A DNA stretch of 64,000 nucleotides, from positions 13,397,096 through 13,461,095 of the forward strand of contig CM065298.1 in NCBI GenBank assembly GCA_032871835.1, in the 5' to 3' direction. This document shows, piece after piece, positions 35,941 through 47,885 of this stretch (its first letter is position 1; every line of letters begins with the position of its first letter). Origin of the DNA: Dipteronia dyeriana (lineage: Eukaryota; Streptophyta; Magnoliopsida; Sapindales; Sapindaceae). The position numbers and the translations under genes were made by a program. Below the pieces are notes generated by a model. It was given only the letters and a program-made list of their open reading frames with translations. It was not told where the DNA came from and did no database searches.

Positions 35941-36747
35941 TTTGTGTTGACTTGATTCCATAACAAAACTTCATTTCTTTGTAATGCTTAGTTGCTTAAG
36001 TGGTTCGTGATGTTAAGAGCTTCAAGGAAGAAAAGCAACTTCTCATGTTGCAAAGTTCATCTTCAAGAGGATTGGTACTATTCTTAGATGCTAAGGTATT
36101 AAGATCCTTCTTCCTCTTGCAAGGCGTAGTCACACACACACACAATTTATTCATATGTGTCCCTGCTTAGTTGTGCATCTTTAAATGCATGCACACACAC
36201 AATTCATTCATATGTGTCCCTACTTAGTTGTGCATCTTTAAATGTGCGCACACACATAATTCATATATTTTTGTCCCTGCATTGTAGCGCATCATTTGGT
36301 ATAACACTTTCACACACTTGAAGTTGAATGGTCATGCATTGGTTTGAAAGTAACATGTTTTTGAAAAATGCATGATTGGAGACTATCTCTATATAGTTTG
36401 CATTCTTGTGTCAAATGTGTTTGTTTGTTTATATGTTTGTATAACATGGATCTTGAACTTGATTTTAGTCTTAGATTATTCATGATTGAGTTCCGGTCAT
36501 TTCGGTTACTCATACTATTGATTTCGAGTTCTAAGTCAAAAGATACTACATTTTCAACTCATGTTGCGTACATTGTCGTCGTCTTCATATATTGAGTAGA
36601 ATTCTTATTTTCTAGGTTGAGTATCTTATATGTCGTGTCCGTGAGGGAGTCCTAGTTAGTAATCTTCAAACTGATTTGAATTCGGAGTTCGGAGACCTAA
36701 GAACGGTCAAAGAACGCTAGAGGAGCGCAAGGGTGAGGTACGATGGC
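35941..36747. other. Non-coding stretch with a short tandem repeat
   Basis: No gene recognised. A three-unit repeat with a period of about 53-57 bp lies at 36131-36290 (listed separately). The sequence then runs into the broken end of a minus-strand copia element. Confidence 0.4.
36131..36290 (+). repeat. Three-unit tandem repeat with (CA)n
   Basis: Units of the form (CA)n-aattcattcatatgtgtccc-t-cttagttgtgcatctttaaatg repeat, with tcatatgtgtccc at 36151 and 36208 and a weaker third copy at 36261. The second unit is nearly identical to the first. Confidence 0.85.
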
Positions 36748-38880
36748 TCAAGTGTAGCTAATTAGATTAGCCATTTGATGCCTAGTTCTAACACCCTCAC
36801 TGACCTCTCCAATGATGTCATCTTTGTCATGGAGTTTCCTAACCCATGGAGTAGATTCTTTTGAGTTCAAGAGAGGAATCCTATCAATAGGTTGTGTTAT
36901 GTCATCATCAAGGTTAGTCTTTTCAATATTAGAAACATCAACAACCTTCTCCAAAGGGCAGTCATCAACTAGATCTACCTCCTCCTCATGGTCATTAGAT
37001 TTGAGCCTAGTATCATCAATGACAACATTAGATGATTCCATTACGGTCCTAGTTTTTAGATTGAAAACTCTATAGGCTTTACTATTCAAGGCATAGCCAA
37101 TGAAGATACCCTCATCACTCTTAGCATCAAATTTGCGAAGTTGATCACGATCATTCAAAATGTAGCATTTGCTTCCAAAGGTGTGGAAATAGCTAACATT
37201 TGGCTTTCTACCTTTCCATAACTCATAGGAGGTTTGCCTAGTATGGGGCCTTAGAAAGACTCTATTTCCTATGTAGCACGCCGTATTGACAGCTTCGGCC
37301 CGAAGATTCCTAGGGACATTGTTGCTAAGCAACATCACACGGGCCATTTCTTGAAGAACCCTATTTTTCCTCTCAACAACTTCATTTTGTTGAGGTGTCC
37401 TAGGAGCCGAAAACTCATAAGAGATGCCTAGACTATTGCAATAGTTTTCAAAATGAGCATTCTCAAATTCCTTTCCATGATCACTCATAATCCTTTTAAT
37501 GTTTTTAATCTTGGAGTTCATTTCATTTTAAATTCTGGAACAAAGCAATTTTAAACTTTTCAAAGGTTTCAGATTTTTCTCTAAAAAAGTAAGTCCAAGT
37601 GTACCTAGAGAAGTCATCTACACACACACAAATGTATCTCTTTCCACCAAAACTCTCGGTTTGCATGAGACCCATAAGATCCATGTAGAGAAGCTCTAAA
37701 GGTTCCTTGGTGGATAAATACTTGCCCTTTTTATGCATACTTTTGGTTCGCTTTTCTTGTTGGCAAGGTCCACAAACACCATTTACCTTTTTTCCAAGCT
37801 TGGGAAAGCTTCACACAACATTGAACTTATCTAAGATTCTTAAATCCTTATAGTTCATGTGACCAAGTCTTTCGTGCCACAACTCTATTTGTTCATCCTC
37901 GGACACATTACAAGAGACACCTCTAGCCTCAAGACAATAGAAATTGTCGCTAGATCTCATACCTTTCAACAAGGTTTGTCCATTATGCAATATGATAGAA
38001 CAATCATTTTTCTTAAACAAGACAGAAAGTCTTTCATCACTAATATGTGAAATGCTTATCAAATTAGCTTTTAGACTATCAACATACAAAACATTGGACA
38101 AGGAGGGTAATCCGGGAATGGAAATGGTTCCCTTTCCTTTAACCTTCTTTTTGGATCCATCACCAAAGGTGATATTTTCTCCCTCCTCCATCACAAGAGT
38201 CTCAAAGAAACTCTTATTTCCAGTCATGTGCCTAGAGCTCCCACTATCCAAATACCAAAAATCACAAGAATGAGCATTCAAGGCAATTTGTGCAACATGG
38301 AAAAAGTGTTCATCCTTTCTAATCCACCTAGGTGCAATATTTTTCTTCCTAGTGGTCAATGGTACATGGGCTCTAAGTGTCCTAGGATCATGCAAAGTTG
38401 TTCCATTTTTCCTAGACATGCATCGTGGCTTTAGTCTTATTCTTCTCTATCATGCTTTCAATTCTACACAATTTAATATATCTAAAGCAATTTGGTCTAA
38501 TGTGACCATCAATACCACAAAAATGACATGTAGGAATGAAGTTAGGAATCATACCATAACCTTGAGGATGCATTGGAGCCTTCCCATGTCTTTGTGGTTG
38601 TCTTGATTGTTGTTGAGGAGCTTTCCTTCTTTGTTGTTGAGCAAGACTTGATTGCTTCCTTGGTTGAGCTTGCATGATAGGTATCTTCCCTTTATGAGCT
38701 TTTGGTTGAGGGAAGTTAACTTAAGGAGCCCTTGTAGGATGGACTTGAGGTAGGCTTTTTGGTGTCACCTTCACTTGAGCACTACTTGAACACTCTCCTA
38801 GGTCAAGTTTCTTCCTAGGTGATTGATGAGAAGAGGACCATTGAAGTTCATGCTTCTTACAAAAATGATATTCAGGGGAG
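36748..38880 (-). pseudogene. pol: Ty1-copia gag-protease-integrase region, truncated
   Basis: On the minus strand: gag tail with a CCHC zinc knuckle (CHFCGIDGHIRPNC; 38675-38412); protease active site (WYLDSGSSRHMTG) and GAG-pre-integrase (LWHERLGHMNYKDL) at 38419-37811; integrase zinc finger and first Asp (CVDDFSRYTWTYF; 37738-37523); second Asp and Glu blocks (IMSDHGKEFEN, APRTPQQNEVVERKN; 37521-36748). Short frame breaks lie near 37810 and 37522. Reverse transcriptase and RNase H are absent, so the 3' half is lost. It is not a close copy of the element at 26.6 kb. No LTR was recognised. Confidence 0.85.
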
Positions 38881-38894
38881 ACCTAGAGGATATT

Positions 38895-38913
38895 GGGGGG
38901 GGGGGGGGGGGGG
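38895..38913 (+). repeat. Run of 19 G
   Basis: Nineteen consecutive G follow the gag end of the copia remnant. It may be a true homopolymer next to a broken element, or partly an assembly artefact; length is unreliable in such runs. Confidence 0.8.
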
Positions 38914-39262
38914 AAGGGTTCTTGGTGAGGATCTTGTGAGCGTTGTGAGCTGAGAGTCATGATGTAAAGATTGGTTTGTGAGCTTGGGGACTTGGTAAGT
39001 TTCAGTGGTTTGGGGTTTGGGTGTGAGAGAGAATCCTGGAATATATATGGTTGTAACAATTTATCATATAGTGGAACTTTCTCTGTCGTCCTGATGGCCA
39101 ACGGTTTTTTACCCGATTTGGGTTTTCCACGTATATCTTATGTTGTGATTGACTTATTGTCTCTCGTATATTTTTCTGCTATGGACGTTATTAATTTCTT
39201 TGAGTTATGGACGTATATTAGGCATGATAATTCTACGATCATCGGTTCAAAATCCTCTATAG
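38914..39262. other. No gene recognised
   Basis: A unique-looking stretch between the G run and the start of the duplicated HD-ZIP block. An open frame at 38971-39360 (+) has no features I recognise. Confidence 0.4.
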
Positions 39263-40130
39263 ACAAGTGGTGTCATTGTTCAGTTTTCCTTCTTTTTATC
39301 CTTTGTATGCCAATGTTTCTGCTTTTTTTTTCTATTTTTTTCTGTTTGTTTGATTCATAATCATAGCTAATTGTTTTGATGGAATTTTTGATGATGAAGA
39401 AAAAGTGGCATGTTAAGGAAAAATGAATTTGCAGGGTGATCATCTTGATCCTAATCTGTAGGGGCTGATCAGAGAAGACGAGGACGAGAGCAGGTTCGGT
39501 AGCGACATCAACGTTGATATTGATGGATCTGGCTATGGTCATGATTCCAATGAAGACCAAATCCACCGAGGAAAAAGTACAATAGACACACAACACAACA
39601 CATTCAAGTTCTTGAATCAAGTGGCCTATTATTATCTTCATAATCATTTGCACTAATTTTTTTTTTTTACCATATTGTGTGATGATTATCAGACTAAGTT
39701 TGTGTGTTGTTTTTTTAGTTTCTACAGGGAGTTTCCTCATCCCGACGACAAAGAAAGTAACGATAAGGTAAATTGATTCAAAAAATGTTTTATTATTTAA
39801 ATTTTCATATGTGGTTTTTGTTTTGTTTAATGATGAATTGATGAGAATGATGTTTTTGTTAAACCAGACACAATCGAAACGTCATGAGAAGGGATTACTG
39901 AAACAAGAGAACAATAGGATTTAAGCAGAGAATAGCATGTTGAAGGAGGCTATGAGGAATCTATTGTGCATTACCCATGGTAGCCTAGATGCCATGACTA
40001 GTGGTTGTGGTGGTGGGATCGACTTTGAGATTGAACGACTCAAGTTGGAGAATGCTCAATTGAAGGATTAATTCAACAGAATTTGTATGTTAGCTAGTAG
40101 GTTCTTGGGATTTGCATTGTAAAGCTTAAC
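39263..40130 (+). pseudogene. HD-ZIP class IV homeodomain gene relic, copy A
   Basis: An exon at about 39435-39617 encodes an acidic stretch (REDEDESRFGSD, DIDGSGYGHDSN) and, after a frameshift, the start of a homeodomain (KKYNRHTTQHIQVLES). The next exon at 39719-39768 keeps FPHPDDKE but has lost the recognition helix by deletion. The zipper-loop-zipper exon at 39868-40071 (MLKEAMRNLL, then DFEIERLKLENAQLKD) has stops and ends at TAA 40069-40071. The frame then continues FNRICMLASRFLG, the conserved sequence before the missing START domain. Intact members are epidermal transcription factors of the ATML1/PDF2 group. The layout is shared with copy B at 50.2 kb. Confidence 0.8.
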
Positions 40131-40654
40131 GTGAGCATGGTGTTTGACACTTGAATTAACACCGAACAAGCTTTGGCACAGGTTAACACCTAGAAAAGCT
40201 TTACAAAAGGAAAAAGTTATTCAACTCAATCACTGCCAGGTTGAAACAAGACATTAAATATTTTCCTTTTTGTATTTTTCTAGATGATAACATGTGCCTT
40301 TGTTAACACTAACACTAAGAAAATGCTTGAATTAACTTTCAAGCTTGAGAGAACAACACTGAAATTCTGGAAATGTGTTTTCCATTAATTGAAATGAGAA
40401 TGAATGATTAGGAAGCAATATATACTGCAACGAAAGCCCAGAACATTCATATAGAAAATTAACTAACTTTCCTAGAAAAACGAGCCAATAACTATGCCAC
40501 CTAGTCTAAATTTGTTATAAATACTATCAGATAAGGTTATTTATTACATACAACTACTTGCATCTGCTTTTATTTCTTCACTCGAGTTGATCCTTGAATC
40601 TTGATACAACAGTAAGACAAGGCTAAGATATATTTTTGTGGCTAGACCTTACAT

Positions 40655-41133
40655 AGGGGCGGCTGTAGGACAAACCAATCAAAACTATTGTTTAGGGTCT
40701 AAAAAAGGATAAAAATTTAGAGGTTTCAAAAGACATCTTAGGATACTGTAGGACTATTTTTTATTATTATTGTTATTACTATCTAGAAAATAGAAACTTT
40801 TTTAATTCTATAAAATAAGATAATATTAAAAATATTATTAATTATTTATTAAAAAGATAACCGATAGAAATCATCATGATTTTTATTTATGATTTTACGA
40901 GAGTATCTATAATCTCTATTTTTCAAGCATTTTGATTATCCCTTTAAAAAAACCATTTTTATTATTAAAAAAAACCCTTAAACTCCTTCCCATTTAATTT
41001 TTTACCGAAAATATTGAATGAATTAACTCTTTTATCTATTGAAAAAGAAATTTTAGAAAATCTTGAATACAAAAATATGATTAAAAATTTTACATCTCAA
41101 AAAGCAAGAAAAATTAATTTATTATTATTATTA

Positions 41134-41164
<31 letters not shown>

Positions 41165-41220
41165 ATTGAGACCTCTTTTTTTCTCTTCCTTAGAGCCTCA
41201 TAAACCGTTGAACCGTCCCT
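40655..41220. mobile_element. 566-bp MITE (hAT- or Mutator-like)
   Basis: The ends AGGGGCGGCT and AACCGTCCCT are inverted repeats (8 of 10). It is flanked by gaccttacat (40645-40654) and gaccttaaat (41221-41230), a target duplication of 8-10 bp. The related block B lacks this element. An (ATT)n microsatellite lies near its right end. Sequence beside it (40517-40610) is repeated after it (41228-41320), so the insertion was complex or followed by local duplication. Confidence 0.75.
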
Positions 41221-41565
41221 GACCTTAAATATACTATCAGATAAGGTTAGTTATTGCATACATCTACTAGCATCTGCTTTTATTTATTCACTTTGGGTGA
41301 CCCTTAAATCTTGATACATATGTAAGCAATGGTTGAGATTGTTGTACCATTATAGTTAGCAATGTGTTGTCGCACATTATAGCAGGCTATTGTTGTTCAA
41401 CAACTTTGGCTAAACCATAGTCCTTTTTTGCTGGATTCTCGACAAACCTTGAGCTTGAGCTTGAGCTTTTCCCAAATTAGGATCGCTCACATGCCCCTCG
41501 AACGAAACTGGGTAGACTGAACTAAGTTAAGATTGACAATTAAAAAATTGGAATCTTACAACACA

Positions 41566-42331
41566 TTGAATGTGATCGGATGATTTATATACCTATTTGA
41601 GATCCTTATGTCTTATCGTTTGTTTTTGTTTTTGAGCTTATTTTTGTATGTCATGTGTTTGTTTAGCCTTGTGCAGGTACTTATTCCCTATAATAAGTTT
41701 ATGAGCTTAAAGATCATTTAGGAAGCCAAAACGAGCTAATAAGTCAAGAACGAAAGTATTTAGAGTTGTCGTGACCCTGTCGTCGACCCAAACTGCAGTG
41801 TGATCCGTGGTTACCCATGACAAGTTTCTGTGGTGGATCTGTCATTGAATTAGAACACGACAAAGAGACTGTGGCACAGGTCAACTCTTTTTCCAAAGGT
41901 TTGTGGGTTGAAATTGCAAATGCACATGCAGAACACCCGAATTTTTGGTTGAATGTAATTGGATGATTTATATACTTATTTGAGATCCCTATGTCTTATC
42001 GTTTGTTTTTGTTTTTGAGCTTATTTTTGTATGTCATGTGTTTGTTGAGCCTTGTACATGTACTTATTCCCTACAATAAGTATTTGAGCTTAAAGATCAG
42101 TTAGGAAGCCAAAACGAGCTAAAATGTCCACAATGGAAGTATTTAGAGTTGTCGTGACCCCGTCGTCGACCCAAACTGCAGCTTGATCTGTGGTTACCCA
42201 TGACAAGTTTCCGTGGTGGATCTGTCATTGAATTAGAACGCGACACAAACTGCGGGACAGGTCAACTGTTTTTTCCAAAGGTTAGTGGGTTGAAATTGCA
42301 AATGGCCATGTAGAACACCCAAATTTTTGGG
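41566..42331 (+). repeat. Tandem duplication with 383-bp period
   Basis: The unit beginning ttgaatgt(g/a)at(c/t)ggatgatttat occurs at 41566 and again at 41949, with high similarity over its full length (shared blocks include ttagagttgtcgtgaccc and cccatgacaagtttc). It may be the duplicated U3 part of a retroelement LTR. Confidence 0.85.
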
Positions 42332-42720
42332 TCTCATACCTCCCTCTTAGAGTGAATTGGGTTTTGTTCACCTATTTTAGAAAGCCCAATAAGTCTAATT
42401 TCTAATGGTTTTTACGGATCACAATTTCGAGTTCTCTAGAAGGAGATATGACCATTTTTGTAACGATGCGAGAGTCAGAAATCTTGTCCGTGACAGAATG
42501 ACCACAGCAACGAAAGCGGCACCCAAAACGTGAAATTTCTATCACGGCTGTGCCACGGTCAACCCAAACCATGACAGAGCAATTTTAAGTTGTTTTTAGG
42601 GGTAAATGTGTCCTTTCGCACCCTTATTCGTCCCCAAACTTTTTTCTGGTAATAAATATATCACTACTTATCTTCTCTTTAGACAAAGAACATAGCAACA
42701 ACTTCTTCATTTTCTTTATA
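42332..42720 (+). other. LTR-like non-coding sequence
   Basis: The stretch resembles the U3/R part of a Ty3-gypsy LTR: a 'cgagttctctagaaggagatatg' region, a GC-richer centre and a TATA-like 'ggtaataaatata' at about 42649-42661. No borders, partner LTR or primer site were found, so the call is tentative. Confidence 0.35.
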
Positions 42721-42724
42721 CAAA

Positions 42725-43159
42725 ATGAGAGAGAGGAGCTTCCAAGAGCATCCATGGAGGTTTTCCTCCATAAATGTTTTGCCAAGAAAATTTTTTATAT
42801 TGAATTTTGAAGAAATCAAAAATCTCATTTTTTACCCTATTAGGCTCCGAAATTCTGGTTCCTCAAATGACATTATCTTCAACGTGATTGATCCTTTTTC
42901 TGTTGTTGGCCATGCAATGAAAGAACTTAGAGTTCTTGTCACCCTCCTTCAGCCATTTAACCCTAGATTTTTGATGCCTCATTTGCTCTTAACACCCTAC
43001 CATAAATCCGAAAGAAAGTCAATCCTTCATTTCTACAAGTCCTATGTCCAACCCTCCATCACTGCTCTTTTCTCCACGTTTTCCAAACGTAACTCACACT
43101 CTTTTATAGAAACGAGTCTTTCTTCTTCAAATACATGTAATTTTGGATGTGTCTTTTAG
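42725..43159 (+). other. Open frame of 144 codons, not recognised
   Basis: An open frame begins shortly after the TATA-like site (MRERSFQEHPWRF) and runs into the broken end of a minus-strand LINE, so at least its last 30 bp belong to other DNA. Composition is not low-complexity, but no motif is recognisable. It could be a chance frame in a decayed retroelement. Confidence 0.2.
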
Positions 43160-44002
43160 TAGATTTAACTCTAAAGACAAAACAAAACCAACAGTCCCAG
43201 TCACCTTACAATTAATCCATCCAGCCTTTGCTTGGTTTATCAACCCATCTTCCTCCATCCAATCATTATAGAAACGAATAGGGCTAGGCCCCCAATCCTC
43301 TCTTGGCTCTCCTAACAGAATAGCATTGTGGTCTAAAATACTTCTAGGAAGACCACTTTGAGAAATCTTTAGTAACCATGAAAGAATCCAAGGCGAAATG
43401 AGAAATCTATCAAGATGAGCCCATGACGCATGCTCCCTATTATTGAACCACATAAAAGAAATACCCTTCATCAGAATATTAATAACCTTAGCACGAAGAA
43501 TGAAAGCATTAGAAGAATCTATAGAGGATAAATTTATCCTGCCACATTTCCTCTCTTCCGTCCGAAGAACCGTATTGAAGTCTCCTTCTATGCACCAAGG
43601 CATTAGAAAAGAAACTTGAGCTCTTAAGATAAGCTCCCATAAATCAACTCTATCTCTCTCAATGTCAGGAGCGTAAACATTACAGAACACTAGGTCTTTC
43701 CCCTACTTTACAAGCTCCCCAACCAAAATGATACAACAACTATTCTTGATACAAGCTTTAACAACGAAAAGATCTTCATTCCACAACATTATCAAACCGT
43801 GAGCCTACCCTATCGAATCCTCACCCATGCCTCTGTTGAGCTACTAACCACCCAAAGAAGAGATATCCTTGGTTTCGAAATTGCTTAAATTGGACTCTCG
43901 AAGAAAACATACAGCCAGCATGTGCTTACCAACCAAATTCCTAACTATCTTTCTTTTGCCTTCTTTACCCAGCCCTCTTATGTTCCATGACAACGCTAAC
44001 AT
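43127..44002 (-). pseudogene. LINE ORF2 fragment: endonuclease domain only
   Basis: From 44002 the frame reads MLALSWNIRGLGKEGKRK, the typical start of plant L1 ORF2, then breaks near 43845. It continues at 43690-43127 with the apurinic-endonuclease blocks: NVYAPD, EGDFNTVLRTEER, MWFNNREHASWAHLDRFLI and ILDHNAILL. The frame ends in the linker after the endonuclease. Reverse transcriptase is missing, so the element lacks its 3' half, the opposite of the usual 5' truncation. Confidence 0.8.
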
Positions 44003-44059
44003 AACAACACAAGGAGACCATAAACTCGAACACAAACAACTGATTATAAATTCTTTTTC

Positions 44060-46160
44060 ATACTGCATCTATCCGCGTCTTCAATCTCCCTAGTAACCAA
44101 GAACTCAGATATTTCATACACCTTACCTTTAAAATGGAAGCCAAAAGCAATACATGTTTCAATGATTTTTGCCACTTCTTCATCCCAATTCCAAACCTGA
44201 CTGTCATCAGACTGAGAATCCTCATCATTCGATTTGTTGAAGTTGACACCTAATGCGACCCCCTTCTCTATAACCTTAGCAATTTCAACCTCTAGGTTTC
44301 AAGACCTGTTACCACCATCATTTTTGTCCACAGCCCAATCAGCCCTGCTATCGGTAGCTTTCAAATTCCTTGTCTTCATGGCATGATTTCTCTTTCCAAT
44401 TTTCCTTCTATTTGGAGTTGTAAACGAAATATCTACTAGAGTTTCAACTTGAGAGAGAGTATTAGAATCAAATGACTTTCCAAAATCACAACGATTTTGA
44501 TTCCTAGAGTCCTTGATTTCGTCATTGTATATACTTCCATAAGAATGAGAAGAAAGTTGACCTGAAGAATTCCCATCATGATCCAAATGATTCAAAATGG
44601 GCATCAATTGATAGTCTCCTCTTAAATCAATTGTTATTCCTGTTATGTCTTTATGGACAACGTGACCCTGGTCCACTAACTTGGAATTCTGAGTAATGAG
44701 TTCCCCTTCTTCATTCTAGATTAGAGTATTTGTCTGATTTCCAGACCCATCCTAAAAAGGCCCATCTTGAGCTAGCCCAGCTAGCTTGATTTTAGTGGAG
44801 CATTCCCCTTGCAAAAGATTTAGATTTCAAAAAGTTCCCCAACTCCTCTCAGAATCAAATTATGTCATGCTAGAATCCTTAACCATCCTTTTGTTTGTTA
44901 CTTGAATCGAATTATCAATCACCAGCTTTGCATTTTGATTTTGACGAGAAAAGATCTTCATCATTAGTTTCTTGACCCAAAGCTTTTTACCTTTGTCACC
45001 ATCAGCCACAGTTCCACCTACCATAACATTTTGAAATCTTGTTGATTTCGGTATGGAAAATTTGTCTATTAGACTAGGCATGTCAGATAAACGATTGATT
45101 TTAGACTTTTTGGTCATATCAAAAGGTTGTCTTCTGCCATAACCTGCATCGATGACCCTATCTTCTTGAAACTCAACCCCTGACAGTAATTGATGATTTT
45201 TCGACGAGTTTGATAGACTTTCTTGAAGTTTAAACTCTTCTAAATCTAAAAAACGATTCAACCAAGTCAATGTCACCGGGGATGGATCAATTTCCATCTT
45301 CACCAGGAAAGACGCCTCTTTTATATCAACATGAATGTCACTAAAGCCTTCACAAGCCTGAGGGATAAGAATTAGTAATTTGCCTCTATCCAATCTTAAC
45401 CTTGCTGAGGTTTCATTATCAACCCACAATAATTCCCCAACTTGTCTTCCTAGTTTCCTAAAAAACGGCTCCTCTCAACAACTCAATGGTACTCCAAAGA
45501 CATTTAACCGAACCAATTTATCTTTTGAAGTCCACTTCTCCGACCAGTTGGACATGGATGTGAAATAGTCATCCCAAAAATCCGATGTCTAATGAAACCC
45601 ACCTTTTCAACCTCTGAATCAAAACACCATAAAATGTTTCTATCACCCACAAAATGCGAGGAGAAGGAGAAATCCTTGCTAATCAGTCTTTTGTTAAAAC
45701 TCGAAACCGAAAAGAACTCCTTTAAAGACCCTATTGCTCATATGGAAAGCCATTCTGAAGTTTGTCTATAATTTCTCCATGACATTGATAAATGTGGATC
45801 TTTCCTCTCTTCTTTGCTTTCCACCTGAGGTCCTCTAACAGCCTATGTAAAAGATTGATTATGTGAAACCTCCAACGACGGTCGTTTTACTCTTCCTATG
45901 CCTGTTGGTTCGTCGAAAAACTACCTCGCTCTTTGCTTACCTTCACTTCTCCGACTGTTCCAGTTATATTCTGCCAGTCTTGCGCTGATTGGCCACCCAT
46001 ACACATGCATCCCTTGAATTGAGCCCGCCACCTTCAACGCTTCTTCTTTAGTTTTGAACCTAATGAATGCATAACGACTTCTCCTTGAGATGTTCTTAGT
46101 TGAGAGAAAAACATCTCTCTCAACCGAAAACTTCGAAAACTCCCCAGAAACACTCCACAT
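44060..46160 (-). pseudogene. LINE ORF1 with RRM domain, broken
   Basis: On the minus strand 46160-45921 carries an RNA-recognition motif (RYAFIRFKTKEEALKVAG, then MHVYGWPISARLAEYNW). 45429-44860 resembles the DUF4283-type part of plant ORF1 proteins (RLRLDRGKLLILIP), and further fragments follow at 44676-44299 and 44249-44058. Frames are broken several times. ORF1 proteins bind the LINE RNA. RRM-bearing ORF1 defines the BNR-type L1 subclade of plants. Confidence 0.7.
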
Positions 46161-46394
46161 CTGTCTGTCTGCGGATTAATGTTATCGATGAAAACCGAGA
46201 ACAAACTCTCATGAAATCCCCTCTAACCATGTTACATGTCTGGCTCACGAGTGTTTGGCCTGAAATCAAAGAAACGAGAACTTCTCTCTCATCATGAGTT
46301 GTTAATAGTAGTCTACTGTATAGGAACTAATATAAATATCTTTTGATAATTTTAATTTGGTAACGACACAACAAGCGGTTATCATAATGTTCCT

Positions 46395-46700
46395 CACAAA
46401 ATTGAATGAAAATCACAGCATACACTGCCCTTCACTCACCATTTTTTCGTTCAGAGAAGTACTTGATAATGCACGAAATGATTCATGGCTAGGATATCTT
46501 CATTTAACCTTTGAAATCCCATGTTTAAGAAACTTTAAGGATACCCTGGACGTGACTAGGGAAAATCCTGAATTTTTTCGTGACGTGTCAAGCACATCAC
46601 GAATTGACTCAGTGCTCGCCCATATAATCCTCAAACCCGTGACTTGCATGGGCATTACATTTTTTTTTATGGACGATGCTACCAAGCTGTGGCTTGAACT
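46395..46700 (+). repeat. Dispersed repeat, copy A
   Basis: Shares long blocks with 54392-54690, for example agaagtacttgataatgc and agcacatcacgaattgactc. A diverged half copy with the same phrases (gtgacgtgtctgggcacgtt) follows at 46760-46960. The family is not recognised. It lies just beyond the 5' end of the LINE, as copy B does. Confidence 0.75.
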
Positions 46701-46960
46701 TGTGTGGTAAGAATCATGAACTCATGTCATCTTACCATCAAGTCCAACAGGAAGCATGGTGCATAGGTATTACATAAGTTTTACTCGGACTGGGATAGAT
46801 TTATCCTCTGAAATCCTTTGATTGAAAAAACTTCCATTTAACTTAGGATGTGACTTGGCACATCCTGAGTTGACTCGTGACGTGTCTGGGCACGTTACTA
46901 TTTGACTCAGGGTTAGGACTGATCGAACCTCTGAAATCTTTTGACGTTCCAAAATTTGGA

Positions 46961-47417
46961 GTAAGACTTGATTGAATTCTACAAATATGACACTCGAAGG
47001 AACTTGGAAGAGAGTAAAACTTTACTAGAAGTCACAAACTTTAGAGTTTTAAAAGTGTTTTATTCAAATTCAAATTAATTAGTTTAAAAAATTAAAATAG
47101 CCCAACAAAAAAAAACCTATATATATATATAGTTTCCTTGACCTAATTCTTTTTGTCGGAGATCTCATTAGAGTAGATGTAATTATTCGGTCTAAAAATC
47201 AACACTAGATTATTATATATTTCTAATAATTTGTCTTGAGACAAGATAATGTTGGTTCACTTGTATAACTCTCACATATGCATCGATCATGAGGTTGTGG
47301 GTCCGAGACCACTCACTCCCAATAAAACCCCGAATTTATGTACTTCAATTTTTCAAAAAAAAAAAACCATTGTCTTGAGATTGAAAATGTCAAAAACCAT
47401 AATCTAGGCAAAAAAAG
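46961..47417. other. No gene recognised
   Basis: AT-rich intergenic sequence with a (TA)n run at about 47119-47131 and an A-run at about 47357-47367. Confidence 0.4.
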
Positions 47418-47601
47418 TATTGTTACTTTACCAAAATTTGGTGCCTAAATCTGATACTTAAATGATGTGCCAACAGTCGAATCCATTCATTTAATTCATA
47501 TAAATCTAGTACAATTTAAATTAATGGATTAGATTGTTGCCACATCATTTGGACATCAAATTTGGACACCAAATTTAGACAAATTAAAATAGCATTATTG
47601 T
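47418..47601. mobile_element. Foldback (MITE-like) element, second copy
   Basis: The left arm (aaaatttggtgcctaaat, then aaatgatgtgccaacagtc) pairs with the right arm (gattgttgccacatcattt, then ggacaccaaatttagac). The element is palindromic over most of its length and related to 6269-6401. Confidence 0.7.
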
Positions 47602-47885
47602 AAAAAATATATATATTGAAAACAAATCATAAATTTTATACCATATGGAAAATATTGACAAAATTTAATGGTTCAAATGCCAAATTATTTTACTTAAATT
47701 AGACTTGAAATCTGTGATATACCAAATAAAACATTGTAAAATAAGGAAATAATTAAATAATTAAATCCAAGCTGACAAGTATAGATCCTCTATACTTACA
47801 GCAGAATAATTGTGCCTCAAATTTTGATAGAAAATATGTTAATTTATCACTGAATCAAAGAAGAAAAAAGAAGATTATAGTCTAA
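47602..47885. other. No gene recognised
   Basis: AT-rich spacer between two MITEs. Confidence 0.4.

Noticed and set aside
39273..39740. 155-codon minus-strand frame as a gene
   Set aside because: It is antisense to the HD-ZIP IV exons and introns of copy A.
42725..43159. 144-codon frame as a real host gene
   Set aside because: No motif recognised, and its end lies in LINE sequence; kept only as an uncertain open frame.
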